Shown here in pieces: positions 16,791-26,203 of a stretch of DNA of 64,000 nt. This DNA is from an uncultured Pelagibacteraceae bacterium (GTDB lineage Bacteria > Pseudomonadota > Alphaproteobacteria > Pelagibacterales > Pelagibacteraceae). Position numbers and translations under genes: made by a program. Location of the stretch: the NCBI GenBank assembly GCA_902580115.1, contig CACHJN010000001.1:116627-180626 (forward strand). Direction: 5' to 3'. Numbering within the stretch: the first letter of the stretch is position 1; every line of letters begins with the position of its first letter. Below the pieces are notes generated by a model. The model did not search any database. It was not told where the DNA came from and saw only the letters and a program-made list of their open reading frames with translations.

Positions 16791-17564
16791 TTAACCAAAC
16801 CTTCCTGTTATATAATCTTGTGTCATTTTATTAGCTGGATTCTTAAAAATTTTTTCTGTTGTATCAACTTCGATTATTTTTCCCAAATGGAAAAAACCAG
16901 TTTTTTGTGAAACTCTCACAGCTTGAGCCATCGAATGTGTTACTATAACAATTGTATAGCTTTTCTTCAAATCATCTATTAGCTCCTCTATTTTTGCAGT
17001 TGCTATAGGGTCCAATGCAGAACAAGGTTCGTCCATAAGTATTACTTCTGGATTTACCGAAAGAGCTCTTGCAATACATAATCTTTGTTGTTGACCGCCA
17101 GATAAACCTGTTCCAGGCTCATTCAGACGATCTTTTACTTCATCCCACAATGCAGCTTTTTTTAAACTTGTTTCAACAATCTTATCCATTTCATCTTTTT
17201 TTTCTCCTATTCCATGAATAGTTGGACCATAAGCAATGTTATCATAAATGCTTTTTGGAAACGGATTTGGTTTTTGAAAAACCATTCCAATTTTTTCTCT
17301 TAGTGTAACAACGTCTACATTTTTATCATTAACTTCTTTACCATCTATCTCTATTGAGCCATCTACTCTACAAATATCTATTGTATCATTCATTCTGTTG
17401 ATACATCTTATAAAAGTAGACTTTCCACATCCAGAAGGACCTATTAAAGCTGTGACTTCTTTATTATTAATTTCTAAATTAATATTATGTAATGCTTGTT
17501 TATTACCGTAATAAACATTTAAATTTTTAGATTTTATTTTTATATTTGAGTTTTTTAATTCCAT
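16791..17564 (-). CDS. pstB: Phosphate ABC transporter ATPase PstB
   Basis: A 257-residue ABC ATPase. Walker A is GPSGCGKST (residues 42-50), the signature is [15 protein letters not shown], and Walker B is [15 protein letters not shown]. The PstB-typical RCINRMND and [13 protein letters not shown] segments are present. It powers phosphate uptake by PstC and PstA. It overlaps pstA by 10 bases and abuts phoU, so it is part of one transcript. Confidence 0.96.
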   Translation of the reverse strand: MELKNSNIKIKSKNLNVYYGNKQALHNINLEINNKEVTALIGPSGCGKSTFIRCINRMNDTIDICRVDGSIEIDGKEVNDKNVDVVTLREKIGMVFQKPNPFPKSIYDNIAYGPTIHGIGEKKDEMDKIVETSLKKAALWDEVKDRLNEPGTGLSGGQQQRLCIARALSVNPEVILMDEPCSALDPIATAKIEELIDDLKKSYTIVIVTHSMAQAVRVSQKTGFFHLGKIIEVDTTEKIFKNPANKMTQDYITGRFG

Positions 17565-18817
17565 TTTTTTTCGAATTTTTGTCTAAGATAAACAGCTATA
17601 AAGTTCATTACAATAAGAAAACCTAATAACATCATAATAGTAGCTGAAGTTTTTTCAACAAATCCTCTCTCTGCTTGTTCAGACCATAAGTAAACTTGTA
17701 CAGGTAACGAAGCTGAAGGATCTACTGGGGTGCCGGGTATATCAACAACAAACGCAACCATTCCAATTAATATTAAAGGCGCTGTTTCGCCAAGTGCTTG
17801 TGCTAAACCAATAATAGTTCCTGATAAAGTTCCAGGCATTGCTAAAGGCACTACGTGATGAAATACAGTTTGAAATTTCGAAGCACCAACTGACAATGCA
17901 GCCTCTCTGATAGATGGCGGAACTGCTTTAAGCGAAGCTCTACATGGAATTATTATTCTTGGTAAAGTCATCAACGATAAAGTAATCCCTGCTACAAGAG
18001 GGGTAGATCTTGGAAAATCCATTACACTCAATAAAATTCCTAACCCGAGTAATCCATAAACAATTGAAGGTACAGCTGCTAAGTTGTTAATATTAATTTC
18101 AATAAAGTCTGTAATTTTATTTTTAGGAGCAAATTCTTCTAAATAAATTGAAGCCATAATTGCTATCGGAAATGACAGTAATAAACAAATTACAATAGTA
18201 AAAAATGATCCCATTAAAGATCCTCCTATACCTGCTAGTTCTGGATCTCTTGAATCTCCTTTTGAAAAGAAATAATCATTAAATTTCTTTCCAATTTTAC
18301 CTTCTTCAACTAAATTGTCATAAATATTTAGTTGAAAGTTTGAAACTCTTCTTCTGTCCTCTGGCAAATCTCTAGGAAAATTACCCTTGTTAAGCTGATC
18401 AACATCATCTGAGGACGTTAGTTCAACACTCGCTATTTGATTAATTTTATCAGGATTTTTTATTAAATATCTTTTTATTTCATACTCATAATCTGGACTG
18501 AATAATCTTAAAACTTGTCTTTCTTCTTTTGAATCTTTGCTAGGGTAAATCTTCAATAAGCTTTCTACGGATAAATCATAAAATTCTGCATTCTCTATTG
18601 ATTTTTTTGTAATGGGTCCGTCTATTTCAAGAAGTTTAGAGTCAAAAGATATATCAACAGATATAGTGGTTCTACTAAATGCAGAGCTACCTTTTGAGGC
18701 AATATTCTGAATTAGAATTAATACAAAAATTAATGCTAAAGAGACTGACAAAAGACCATAAAATTTAAATCTTTTTTCTGAGTTATGTCTTTTTTTTAAT
18801 CTTTCTTCTTTATTCAT
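17555..18817 (-). CDS. pstA: Phosphate ABC transporter permease PstA
   Basis: The 420-residue protein has an N-terminal cytoplasmic tail, one helix (about residues 18-41), a large periplasmic domain of about 150 residues, and then the permease core from about residue 195. The EAA loop reads [30 protein letters not shown]. The long N-terminal extension is usual in alphaproteobacterial PstA, compared with about 296 residues in E. coli. It overlaps pstC by eight bases and pstB by ten. Confidence 0.94.
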   Translation of the reverse strand: MNKEERLKKRHNSEKRFKFYGLLSVSLALIFVLILIQNIASKGSSAFSRTTISVDISFDSKLLEIDGPITKKSIENAEFYDLSVESLLKIYPSKDSKEERQVLRLFSPDYEYEIKRYLIKNPDKINQIASVELTSSDDVDQLNKGNFPRDLPEDRRRVSNFQLNIYDNLVEEGKIGKKFNDYFFSKGDSRDPELAGIGGSLMGSFFTIVICLLLSFPIAIMASIYLEEFAPKNKITDFIEININNLAAVPSIVYGLLGLGILLSVMDFPRSTPLVAGITLSLMTLPRIIIPCRASLKAVPPSIREAALSVGASKFQTVFHHVVPLAMPGTLSGTIIGLAQALGETAPLILIGMVAFVVDIPGTPVDPSASLPVQVYLWSEQAERGFVEKTSATIMMLLGFLIVMNFIAVYLRQKFEKKWN

Positions 18818-20195
18818 ATTTTTCTCTATATTTTTTAACTACTCTAAGAGCTATATAATTTAAAAATAACGTTGCTACGAACAAAGTTAATCCTAAAGCA
18901 AACGCTGCCTGCGTTTTAGGGCTGTCAAATTCTTGGTCTCCAACTAAAATCATTACAATTTGTGTAGTTATTGTTGTTGTGGACTCAAGAGGATTAATTG
19001 TTAAATTTGCAGCTAACCCTGCAGCCATTACAACTATCATGGTTTCACCTATGGCTCTTGAAACCGCTAACAAAATAGAACCAATAATACCTGGTAAAGC
19101 AGCAGGAATTATTACTTTTTTAATTGTTTCAGATTTTGTTGCGCCAACAGCATAAGATCCGTCTCTTAGTGACTGAGGAACTGAGTTTATCACATCATCT
19201 GAAAGAGATGATATGTATGGAATAATCATTATACCCATTATTAACCCAGCAGCTAAAGCACTTTCTGATGAAACAGTTAAACCTAGACTTTCGCCAATAG
19301 ACCTAAAAAAAGGGCCAACAGTTAATGCAGCAAAGAAACCATAAACAACTGTTGGTATACCAGCTAAAATTTCAATTATTGGTTTCGAATATTTTCTAAC
19401 TTTTGTACTAGCGTATTCTGCTAAATAAATTCCTGAGAACAATCCTATAGGAACTGCAACACACATAGCAATAAATGCTATAAAAGCTGTTCCTGCAAAG
19501 AGTGGTACTGAACCGAATGCATCTTTTAATTCTAAATATTCCTCAGGGGTAATAGTTGAGGCATCTCTTACGAACGCTCTTTGAGGACTCCAGGACGTTC
19601 CAAAAATAAAATCAAAAAGATTTATTGTAGAAAAAAACTTTAAGCTCTCAAACAATAAAGAAAGTATAATTCCTAAAGTGGTTAAAATAGCCATTAAAGA
19701 AGACACAAATAATAATCCTTTTAAAATTAGCTCAACATCATCTCTGGCTTTGTTGTTAGATTTAACTTTTTTAAATGCATACGAAGTTGAAAAAACCAAA
19801 ACAGAGGCTAATAAAGCTATTTTAGAGTTATAGGCAATATTGTTTAATGATGTATATCTTTCAGCTGCAATTTTAATATCATTCGTTATTTCTCCAGTAA
19901 AATTCCCGTTAAAAAAAGACAATGTTTGCTCATAAAATAAATCTTTCGACTCCACGTTAGAAAAATTGTTTAAAATAAGAATTTTTATAATTGTCGGTTC
20001 AAATAAGGACCAAAGTGAAAGAATAATTAGAGCTGGTAAACCACACCAAACAGCTAAATAATATCCATAATAAGATGGAAGAGCATTAAGTCTAATTTTA
20101 TTTGTGGTAATTAATTTTCGTGCCTCTGAGCGACCAAAATAATAGCTAGATAAACTGAATAATACTATTATCGTTAGAATTAATATATTCATCAA
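18810..20195 (-). CDS. pstC: Phosphate ABC transporter permease PstC
   Basis: The 461-residue permease has N-terminal helices and a periplasmic insert before the six-helix core. The core includes GIYLAEYASTKVRKYSKPIIEILAGIPTVVYGFFAAL and the EAA loop RDGSYAVGATKSETIKKVIIPAALPGIIGS. The long N-terminal part is typical of alphaproteobacteria. It is the first gene after the strong terminator that follows pstS. Its transcription therefore needs either read-through or a promoter in the roughly 60 bases between terminator and start. Confidence 0.94.
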   Translation of the reverse strand: MMNILILTIIVLFSLSSYYFGRSEARKLITTNKIRLNALPSYYGYYLAVWCGLPALIILSLWSLFEPTIIKILILNNFSNVESKDLFYEQTLSFFNGNFTGEITNDIKIAAERYTSLNNIAYNSKIALLASVLVFSTSYAFKKVKSNNKARDDVELILKGLLFVSSLMAILTTLGIILSLLFESLKFFSTINLFDFIFGTSWSPQRAFVRDASTITPEEYLELKDAFGSVPLFAGTAFIAFIAMCVAVPIGLFSGIYLAEYASTKVRKYSKPIIEILAGIPTVVYGFFAALTVGPFFRSIGESLGLTVSSESALAAGLIMGIMIIPYISSLSDDVINSVPQSLRDGSYAVGATKSETIKKVIIPAALPGIIGSILLAVSRAIGETMIVVMAAGLAANLTINPLESTTTITTQIVMILVGDQEFDSPKTQAAFALGLTLFVATLFLNYIALRVVKKYREKYE

Positions 20196-20255
20196 GGAAG
20201 GTGTAGATGAGTAGTGTTACAGTTTTGTTAAATGTTTAAACTTATAATTGAGAAC

Positions 20256-20287
20256 AAAAAAAAAGGCCGAAAAATCGGCCTTTTTTT
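20256..20287 (-). terminator. Rho-independent terminator after pstS
   Basis: On the minus strand the stem GGCCGA / TCGGCC with a TTTT loop is flanked by A- and T-runs, giving a stem of about 13 pairs followed by U9. It is nearly symmetric, so it could act in both directions, but only the minus side has an upstream gene (pstS, ending at 20305). It separates pstS from pstC and would let the binding protein be made in excess over the transporter. Confidence 0.9.
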
Positions 20288-20304
20288 CATTAATTAACAA
20301 ACGA

Positions 20305-21327
20305 TTAATTTAATTTTATTGTGACTAGATCTTTAGCTGCAGTTCTAGTTATTTTGTATTTATCACTGGCTAATGGCACTAAACCAATATCAGTTAAATA
20401 ACCTCTTGAACCCATTGCTTTTTTTGAAGTGAACTCAGCCAAAAACTCTTTTAAACCAGGCACTACGCCAACATGCGCTTTCTTAACATAAAAGAATAAT
20501 GGTCTTGCTATTGGATAAGAGTAATCTTGAATTCCTTCTAAAGAAGGTTTTACTCCATTTACAGCAGCTGCTTTAATTTTATCTTTGTTTGCTAAAAGAT
20601 AGCTGTATCCAAAGAAACCATAAGCATCTGGATTAGCTGCAAGTTTTTGAACAATCAGCGTATCGTTTTCACCTGCTTCTACTGCATAACCATCTTCTCT
20701 CATTTTTGCACATTCTTTTTTAGCTTTTTTACCATTAGCTTCATGTAAAGATTTTGCTGCTTTTGTGCATCCTTTAACCATAACTAAAGAATTCCAAGCA
20801 TCTCTTGTTCCTGAAGTTGGGGGTGCTATAAGAATTTCGATTTTTTTACTTGGTAAACTTGAGTCGATATCGCTCCATTTTTTGTATGGATTTTCAACTA
20901 ATTTTCCATTTACATCTACTTTAGCAGCTAATGCTCTCCAAAGTTGCTCTTTTGTAAAATCTGCATCTTTAGCTTTAACAGAGTGCGAAAAAGTTATTCC
21001 ATCATTCCCTACGACAACTTCGATGATGTCTTTAACTCCATTTTTCTCACAAAGAGCTTTCTCTTTAGACTTAATAGCTCTTGATGCATTAGTAATATCT
21101 GGGTGATTTACACCAATTCCTGCACAAAATAATTTCATGCCTCCGCCTGTACCAGTACTTTCAATTACTGGTGTCTTATTACCTTTTTTACCAAACTGCT
21201 CAGCAACTACTGTAGCGTATGGATAAACTGTAGAAGAGCCAACTATTTTAATTTGGTCTCTTGCATTCGCATATGATGCGAAAGAAAAAATTGCTATAAT
21301 TGCAATTATATTTTTTAATGTTTTCAT
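20305..21327 (-). CDS. pstS: Phosphate ABC transporter substrate-binding protein PstS
   Basis: A cleavable signal peptide (about residues 1-22, ending YANA) precedes IKIVGSSTVYPYATVVAEQF, the phosphate-binding first loop, and STGTGGGMKLFCAGIGVNHPDITNASR. The binding motif PPTSGTRDAW follows at about residues 168-177. The mature protein of about 318 residues is periplasmic and delivers phosphate to PstCA. AAAGGAG precedes the ATG. A terminator follows and a weak Pho-box-like repeat lies 67 bases upstream. In open-ocean bacteria this is often one of the most abundant proteins under phosphate limitation. Confidence 0.96.
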   Translation of the reverse strand: MKTLKNIIAIIAIFSFASYANARDQIKIVGSSTVYPYATVVAEQFGKKGNKTPVIESTGTGGGMKLFCAGIGVNHPDITNASRAIKSKEKALCEKNGVKDIIEVVVGNDGITFSHSVKAKDADFTKEQLWRALAAKVDVNGKLVENPYKKWSDIDSSLPSKKIEILIAPPTSGTRDAWNSLVMVKGCTKAAKSLHEANGKKAKKECAKMREDGYAVEAGENDTLIVQKLAANPDAYGFFGYSYLLANKDKIKAAAVNGVKPSLEGIQDYSYPIARPLFFYVKKAHVGVVPGLKEFLAEFTSKKAMGSRGYLTDIGLVPLASDKYKITRTAAKDLVTIKLN

Positions 21328-21393
21328 ACTTTTCTCCTTTTAATTAACTTTTGTAGATATATGTGGCTGCAATTAAGGTAATATTAAAGAATT

Positions 21394-21411
21394 ATTAAAC
21401 TTTTGTTACAA
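21394..21411 (-). promoter_or_regulatory. Weak Pho-box-like direct repeat upstream of pstS
   Basis: On the minus strand TTGTAAC, a four-base spacer and GTTTAAT resemble the two seven-base units of a PhoB box (CTGTCAT-N4-CTGTCAT). They match at about five and four of seven positions. TAATAT follows after seven bases and could be a -10. The position, about 67 bases before the pstS start, is right, but the match is weak in such AT-rich DNA. Confidence 0.3.
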
Positions 21412-21434
21412 AGCTAACTTTTTAGTTGTAGATA

Positions 21435-22463
21435 TTAGTTTTTAGGAAAATTGAGTGAAATTTGAGTACCTTTTCCCTCTTCACTTGAGATATCTATTTC
21501 ACCTCTGTGTTGATTAACAATATGTTTAACAATTGCTAATCCAAGGCCAGTGCCACCAACCTCTTTACTTTTTTCTGGATTTACTCTGAAAAATCTTTCT
21601 GTAACTTTTGGAATATGTTCTCTCGGAATACCAATGCCTTGGTCTTTTATAATAACATCAATGTTATTTTCATTTGTTTTAACGAGTATATTAATCTTTG
21701 TATTTTTCTCACTATATTTAATTGCGTTATCTATTAAATTATTAAAAACCTCTGTTAGTCTATTTCTATCGCCCTTAAATTCTGTATTTTTATTTTCTGT
21801 TTCAATTTTACAAGTAATACTATTTTTTTGAAGCAGATCCTTATGTAAATCAACCGAATGTTTTATAATTTCATCCAAAACAACATTGTCGTTAGGCCTT
21901 ATATGTTCTTGAAGTTCAATTCGAGATAAAGAAAGTAAGTCATTCACTATATTTTCCATTCTAGCTGCTTGTTGCATTATCAATGGCATAATTTTTTTCT
22001 GATTTTCCTTATCATTTTTTGCAGCTCCATCATTAATGGTTTCAAGACCCATTTTAATACTTTGTAAGGGAGTTCTTAATTCATGTGAGACATTTGCTAC
22101 GAAATCAGATTTTAGTTTTTGAACTTTGATGATGTCTGTAAAATCTTTGAAAAAAATTATTACTGTTTCTTCAGCATTAAAGATGTTTTTAGGTCCTGGC
22201 ATAACACTTACTTTATAATATTGATAATTAGGTTTTTTTGTTTCTACATCTATTGTTGAGCTAGATTTATCGTTAAGAGATTTTTGAATATTATCTAGTA
22301 ATTCTGGGTCCCTAATAATGCTTGAGATATTTTGATCTAATATATTTTCACCAAATCGTTTTTTTGCATTTAAATTTGCAAAACATATTGTTTTAGATTT
22401 ATCAATTACCAAAACTTGATCTATAAGATCGTTCAAAAAATTCAGCTCTTCAGTTTTACTCAA
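21435..22463 (-). CDS. phoR: Phosphate regulon histidine kinase PhoR, soluble form
   Basis: An N-terminal PAS-like domain (about residues 8-105) is followed by a HisKA domain with H127 in FVANVSHELRTPL and an ATPase domain. That domain has the N box NNLIDNAIKYS, G1 DQGIGIP, F box ERFFRV and G2 GGTGLGLAIVKH. It would phosphorylate PhoB. Unlike E. coli PhoR it has no N-terminal membrane helices. The gene just upstream, two bases away, encodes a one-helix membrane protein of 80 residues. It is located next to pstS, which supports the PhoR name over other PAS kinases. Confidence 0.9.
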   Translation of the reverse strand: MSKTEELNFLNDLIDQVLVIDKSKTICFANLNAKKRFGENILDQNISSIIRDPELLDNIQKSLNDKSSSTIDVETKKPNYQYYKVSVMPGPKNIFNAEETVIIFFKDFTDIIKVQKLKSDFVANVSHELRTPLQSIKMGLETINDGAAKNDKENQKKIMPLIMQQAARMENIVNDLLSLSRIELQEHIRPNDNVVLDEIIKHSVDLHKDLLQKNSITCKIETENKNTEFKGDRNRLTEVFNNLIDNAIKYSEKNTKINILVKTNENNIDVIIKDQGIGIPREHIPKVTERFFRVNPEKSKEVGGTGLGLAIVKHIVNQHRGEIDISSEEGKGTQISLNFPKN

Positions 22464-22464
22464 A

Positions 22465-22707
22465 TTATTTTTCCTCTTTGTCTTTATTCTTTATTTCTTT
22501 ATAAAGATTTTTAAGATCTTCCTCTGATAAATTTTTATCTTTTAACTTATCTAAAATCTCCTCATCTTCTTGACTAACATTTTCATTTCTTTGCTGCTCT
22601 TTTACTTCGCCTCTAGCATCAAATCCGGCTTTAATGAATTTTGCAGAAACTAGAATAACAACGATTGCAATAATTACAGCTAACGATAAAAATATTAATG
22701 TCATCAT
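22465..22707 (-). CDS. Single-helix membrane microprotein upstream of phoR
   Basis: The 80-residue protein has one N-terminal helix (about residues 3-26). A strongly charged tail follows, rich in Glu, Asp and Lys (KDKNLSEEDLKNLYKEIKN), probably helical and cytoplasmic. It sits two bases before phoR and overlaps the preceding SMR-like gene, so all are probably co-transcribed. It is too short for an enzyme. I do not recognise a family. A role as membrane partner of the soluble PhoR is only inference from position. Confidence 0.75.
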   Translation of the reverse strand: MMTLIFLSLAVIIAIVVILVSAKFIKAGFDARGEVKEQQRNENVSQEDEEILDKLKDKNLSEEDLKNLYKEIKNKDKEEK

Positions 22708-23051
22708 GATTTAAGTTTTCCTAAAGTGTTTAAGAGAATAACTCCAACAACAATAAATCCTATTCCTAGTATTCCATAGATGTTCGGAGTTTGTTGGTAT
22801 TTAAAAATACCAAATAACGTTACTGCTGTAATAGTGAGCGCTCCATAAGTTGCATAAGTAAATCCTACAGGAATTACTGACATAGCTTTTGATAAACAGA
22901 AAATACAAAAAATTATGCTTAAGATGCAAAATAAAGTTGGGTTAAATTTAGTAAAACCTGCAGTTGTTTTTAAAAACCCGTTTGAAAGTATCCCGCTAGC
23001 AATGGCTAGAATTAAAAAAATATATCCTGATAATAAACTTAAACTCTTCAT
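22704..23051 (-). CDS. Small multidrug resistance (SMR) family-like membrane protein without acidic residues
   Basis: Four hydrophobic segments in 115 residues and the motifs GFTKFNPTLFCILS and IPVGFTYATYGALTITAVTLFG match the SMR/EmrE fold (compare the GFTR and IPTG-AYA motifs of EmrE). However, the membrane glutamate essential for proton-coupled export (E14 in EmrE) is absent, and the whole protein contains no Asp or Glu. It is therefore unlikely to be a classical proton antiporter. It overlaps the upstream NDUFA9-like gene and the downstream microprotein by four bases each. Confidence 0.8.
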   Translation of the reverse strand: MKSLSLLSGYIFLILAIASGILSNGFLKTTAGFTKFNPTLFCILSIIFCIFCLSKAMSVIPVGFTYATYGALTITAVTLFGIFKYQQTPNIYGILGIGFIVVGVILLNTLGKLKS

Positions 23052-23995
23052 TTTGCTTTTGCGAATTGCCCTCCATCACGATAACGCCACAACCATTTTT
23101 CCATAGCTTGTTCAACGTCTTTTGGATTTATCTCTAAATCACTAATTGTAAGTTCTTTATTAGAAACAACATTATCAGCCTCTGATAAAATTTCACATTG
23201 GTCTCTCGTTAAAACTGGTGGGATCGGTAATAAGCTTAAAATTGAACTTTGTATTTTGGCTATCGTCATAGGCATCTCTATAACAAATCTTTTTTTATTA
23301 ATAGTTTTCATTATAGATTTTACCATATCACCGAAACTTATTACTGTAGGGCCACCTATCTCGTAAATTTTTCCCTCGTTCTTTTTTGCTTGTATGGCTT
23401 TAACTATAGCATCAGCCACATCCGTTACCATTATCGGTTGAAATTTATAATCTATTCCCACAATTGGAATTATTGGTGAAAAACTTAGTTTAGAAAATAA
23501 ATTAGTAAAATTATCTTCAGGTCCACACACAACGCTTGGTCTTATGATTACGGTATTTTTAAAGTTCATAAGAGATTTTTCTTCTCCAGCAAATTTTGAT
23601 CTTTGATATGCCGATTTTGAATCTTTATTGGCTCCTATTGCGGAAACATGAATATATTTTTTTACTTTATGCTTCTCACATAATCTTGAAATAATATCTG
23701 GGATATCTGAGTGAATTTTTGTAAATTTTTGCTTTCTGTTTTCAAATAATATTCCTATTAAATTAATGACCACATCTGAATTGCTGATGGCTTCCTCTAT
23801 TTTATCAAAATTGTTTGAATTGAAATCAATTAACTCTACCGATCCTGGAGGAGCTTGAGTCTTTAGATAACCTTTTTGAAAGGCTTTTCTTGTAGGAATA
23901 ATGCATCTATAGTGTTTATTTGCCAAACTTTTAACAAGATAACGACCTATAAATCCCCCACCGCCAAGGATTGTTGCTATTGGGTAATTGTTCAT
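23048..23995 (-). CDS. NDUFA9-like NAD(P)-binding protein (atypical short-chain dehydrogenase)
   Basis: An N-terminal Rossmann fold with ATILGGGGFIGRYLVKSLA (glycine-rich dinucleotide site, about residues 8-26) leads a 315-residue extended SDR. The catalytic tyrosine region reads VSAIGANKDSKSAYQRSKFAGEE. The family includes the NDUFA9 accessory subunit of complex I and related quinone-binding proteins of alphaproteobacteria. No complex I genes are nearby. It is the first gene of a minus-strand block running through the SMR-like protein, the microprotein and phoR. Confidence 0.85.
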   Translation of the reverse strand: MNNYPIATILGGGGFIGRYLVKSLANKHYRCIIPTRKAFQKGYLKTQAPPGSVELIDFNSNNFDKIEEAISNSDVVINLIGILFENRKQKFTKIHSDIPDIISRLCEKHKVKKYIHVSAIGANKDSKSAYQRSKFAGEEKSLMNFKNTVIIRPSVVCGPEDNFTNLFSKLSFSPIIPIVGIDYKFQPIMVTDVADAIVKAIQAKKNEGKIYEIGGPTVISFGDMVKSIMKTINKKRFVIEMPMTIAKIQSSILSLLPIPPVLTRDQCEILSEADNVVSNKELTISDLEINPKDVEQAMEKWLWRYRDGGQFAKAK

Positions 23996-24009
23996 GGTAA
24001 TTAGATAAT

Positions 24010-24636
24010 ATGGTAAAAATTCATAGATTAAAAGGCGACATTACTCCCAAAATAGCTAGTTCATTTAAAGGAAGTATTGCAATCGATACTGAAGCAACAG
24101 GACTGAAAATACCAGAGAGAGATAAATTAAGCTTAATACAAATTTGTGGAGAAGATGGGGAAGTTTTCATTATTCAACCCGATAGAAATAACTACAAAGC
24201 TCCAAACTTAGTGTCTTTGTTAGAAAATGAAAAAATTTTAAAAATAGGACATTTTCTAAGATTTGATAAAAATGCATTAGAATATTTTTTAAAATGTAAA
24301 ATGAAAAATATTTTTGATACAAAAATTGCCTCCAAAGTTGTAAGGACTTATACCGATCAACATGGTTTAAAAAACTTAGTTTTTGAATTTTGCAATAAAA
24401 GCTTAGATAAAAGACAAGGTAGCTCAGATTGGAACAAAGATATAGATGAGTTAACCGATAAACAATTAGAGTATGCGGCTGGAGATGTCATTTATTTACA
24501 TAAAATAAAAAAACAATTGGAGAAAATGCTTATAAGGGAAAAACGAATGGATCTTTATAATAGATGTATAAATTTTTTAGATACAAGAATTGAATTAGAC
24601 CAAAATGGTTTTAAATTTGATATTTTTGAACACTAA
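24010..24636 (+). CDS. Ribonuclease D-like 3'-5' exonuclease
   Basis: The 208-residue protein is a bare DEDDy exonuclease domain. Exo I is IDTEATGL (about residues 25-32), Exo II is the IGHFLRFDKNALEYF region, and Exo III is YAAGDVIYLH with the Y-x-x-x-D pair. It lacks the C-terminal HRDC domains of E. coli RNase D. This short form is common in alphaproteobacteria. It probably trims 3' ends of structured RNA. It heads a long plus-strand block and its stop touches the kdsD start. Confidence 0.88.
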   Translation: MVKIHRLKGDITPKIASSFKGSIAIDTEATGLKIPERDKLSLIQICGEDGEVFIIQPDRNNYKAPNLVSLLENEKILKIGHFLRFDKNALEYFLKCKMKNIFDTKIASKVVRTYTDQHGLKNLVFEFCNKSLDKRQGSSDWNKDIDELTDKQLEYAAGDVIYLHKIKKQLEKMLIREKRMDLYNRCINFLDTRIELDQNGFKFDIFEH

Positions 24637-25619
24637 TGAATAAAAAAAATTATATAAAACTAGCAAAACAATCTGCGGCTAAACAAATTTTTGAACTCAA
24701 AAAAATTAATAAAGTTTTCAATAATAATTTTGTAAAAGCTGTTGAGTCAATTTATCAATGTCGGGGCAAGGTAATTTGTGCTGGTGTAGGCAAGTCTGGT
24801 TTAATTGCTAGAAAAGTTTCTGCAACGCTATCTTCGGTTGGTATTTCCTCTTTTTTTTTAAGTCCCAGTGAAGCAAATCATGGTGACCTAGGACAAATCG
24901 ATAAGAAAGATTTGCTTTTAGTTTTTTCCTATTCTGGAAATACAACAGAACTTACGAGTATCTTAAAATATGCAAATAGATTTAATATTAAAATAATAGG
25001 TATTGCTTCGAAACCAGATAGCACTTTAATAAAGGCAAGCGATATAAAAATTTTAATTCCAAGTGTAAAAGAAGCAGATCCCACAGGAATGGTACCAACT
25101 TCAAGTACAAGTATTACTTTATTATTGGGTGATTGCTTGGCAGTAGCTTTGATGAATAAAATTAAATTTTCTAAAGAGCGATTTAAAGTATTTCATCCAG
25201 GAGGAAATATTGGTCAAACACTCCTACTAGTTAAAGATATAATGGTATCTGGTTCAAGAATACCGAAAATAAAAATATCAAGTAATATTAAAGAAGCTTC
25301 AAGTAAAATAACCAAATATAAACTTGGTTTGGCAATAGTTATGAAAAAAAATCTTGTGGCTGGTATTTTAACTGATGGTGATGCACGGAGAAGCCTTAGA
25401 TACAATTTAAAATCTCCAGATTTAAAAAAAATAATGAACTCTGATCCAGTTTTTATTTCTGAAAATTCTACAGCTTCAAAAGCATTGTCAATTATGAATA
25501 AAAAAAAAATAACAAGTCTTCTAGTAACCTCAGAAAAAAGTTTAAATAGTAAAAAAAGGAACAAAAATTTAAGAGGTATTGTCCATATACATTCGATATT
25601 ACAATTTGGAGTAAAATGA
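24636..25619 (+). CDS. kdsD: Arabinose-5-phosphate isomerase (KdsD/KpsF family)
   Basis: The N-terminal SIS domain has VICAGVGKSGLIARKVSATLSSVG (about residues 45-68), ANHGDLGQI and FSYSGNTTEL. Two CBS domains follow from about residue 205, ending LRGIVHIHSILQFG. The enzyme makes D-arabinose 5-phosphate, the first precursor of Kdo. Next to lptC and lptB it belongs to the conserved Kdo/LPS-export gene group. The length is standard (327). Confidence 0.94.
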   Translation: MNKKNYIKLAKQSAAKQIFELKKINKVFNNNFVKAVESIYQCRGKVICAGVGKSGLIARKVSATLSSVGISSFFLSPSEANHGDLGQIDKKDLLLVFSYSGNTTELTSILKYANRFNIKIIGIASKPDSTLIKASDIKILIPSVKEADPTGMVPTSSTSITLLLGDCLAVALMNKIKFSKERFKVFHPGGNIGQTLLLVKDIMVSGSRIPKIKISSNIKEASSKITKYKLGLAIVMKKNLVAGILTDGDARRSLRYNLKSPDLKKIMNSDPVFISENSTASKALSIMNKKKITSLLVTSEKSLNSKKRNKNLRGIVHIHSILQFGVK

Positions 25620-26203
25620 GCTACAGAAAAAAAAGATTATTTCTAATTCAAGCCACGCTTTTAATGGTTGCAATATTATTACTATATATTTTTTACTATC
25701 GAGACAATGTCTCTGAACAAGCAGTTGAAAAGGTTTTAATTGAAAACGAAAAACTAGAAAAATTTGGAGAATCAAATTTTTTTGAAGATGTTGAATATAA
25801 GGGTATCGATGCTAATGGAAATAGATACTTACTTAAGTCAAATATTGCTTCCTTTAGCGACGAGAGCCCGGAATTAGTTAAAATGATTGGAATGAATGCA
25901 ACTTTTTATTTTAAAGATGGAAAAGTTCTTAAAGTTTCAGGTAAATCAGGGACATATAACAATAAAACTAATGACATGCAGTTTAGGGATGAAGTAAAAG
26001 TTGTTCAAGCTAGTAATAGAATATTCGCTGATAATTTAGACTATTTTAATTTGAAAAGATTAATAAAAGTATATGGAAATGTAAAAGGAAAAAGTTTAGA
26101 TGGAAATTTTACCTCAGATATCTTAAACTTAAACATTGATGACCAATCAGTTGATTTTTTAATGAATAGTAATGAACAAGTGAAAATAAATTTATTAAAA
26201 TGA
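25616..26203 (+). CDS. lptC: LPS export system protein LptC
   Basis: A single N-terminal helix (about residues 9-26) anchors a periplasmic beta-jellyroll. The conserved region reads YKGIDANGNRYLLKSNIASF (about residues 61-80), and strands such as GKSGTYNNKTNDMQF follow. LptC passes lipopolysaccharide from LptBFG to LptA. It overlaps kdsD by four bases and lptB by four. In most proteobacteria lptA lies between lptC and lptB, and here it does not. The 195-residue length fits LptC alone and is not a fusion. Confidence 0.85.
   Translation: MSYRKKRLFLIQATLLMVAILLLYIFYYRDNVSEQAVEKVLIENEKLEKFGESNFFEDVEYKGIDANGNRYLLKSNIASFSDESPELVKMIGMNATFYFKDGKVLKVSGKSGTYNNKTNDMQFRDEVKVVQASNRIFADNLDYFNLKRLIKVYGNVKGKSLDGNFTSDILNLNIDDQSVDFLMNSNEQVKINLLK

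Noticed and set aside
25616..26203. Reading lptC as an LptC-LptA fusion
   Set aside because: The 195-residue length and a single jellyroll region fit LptC alone.
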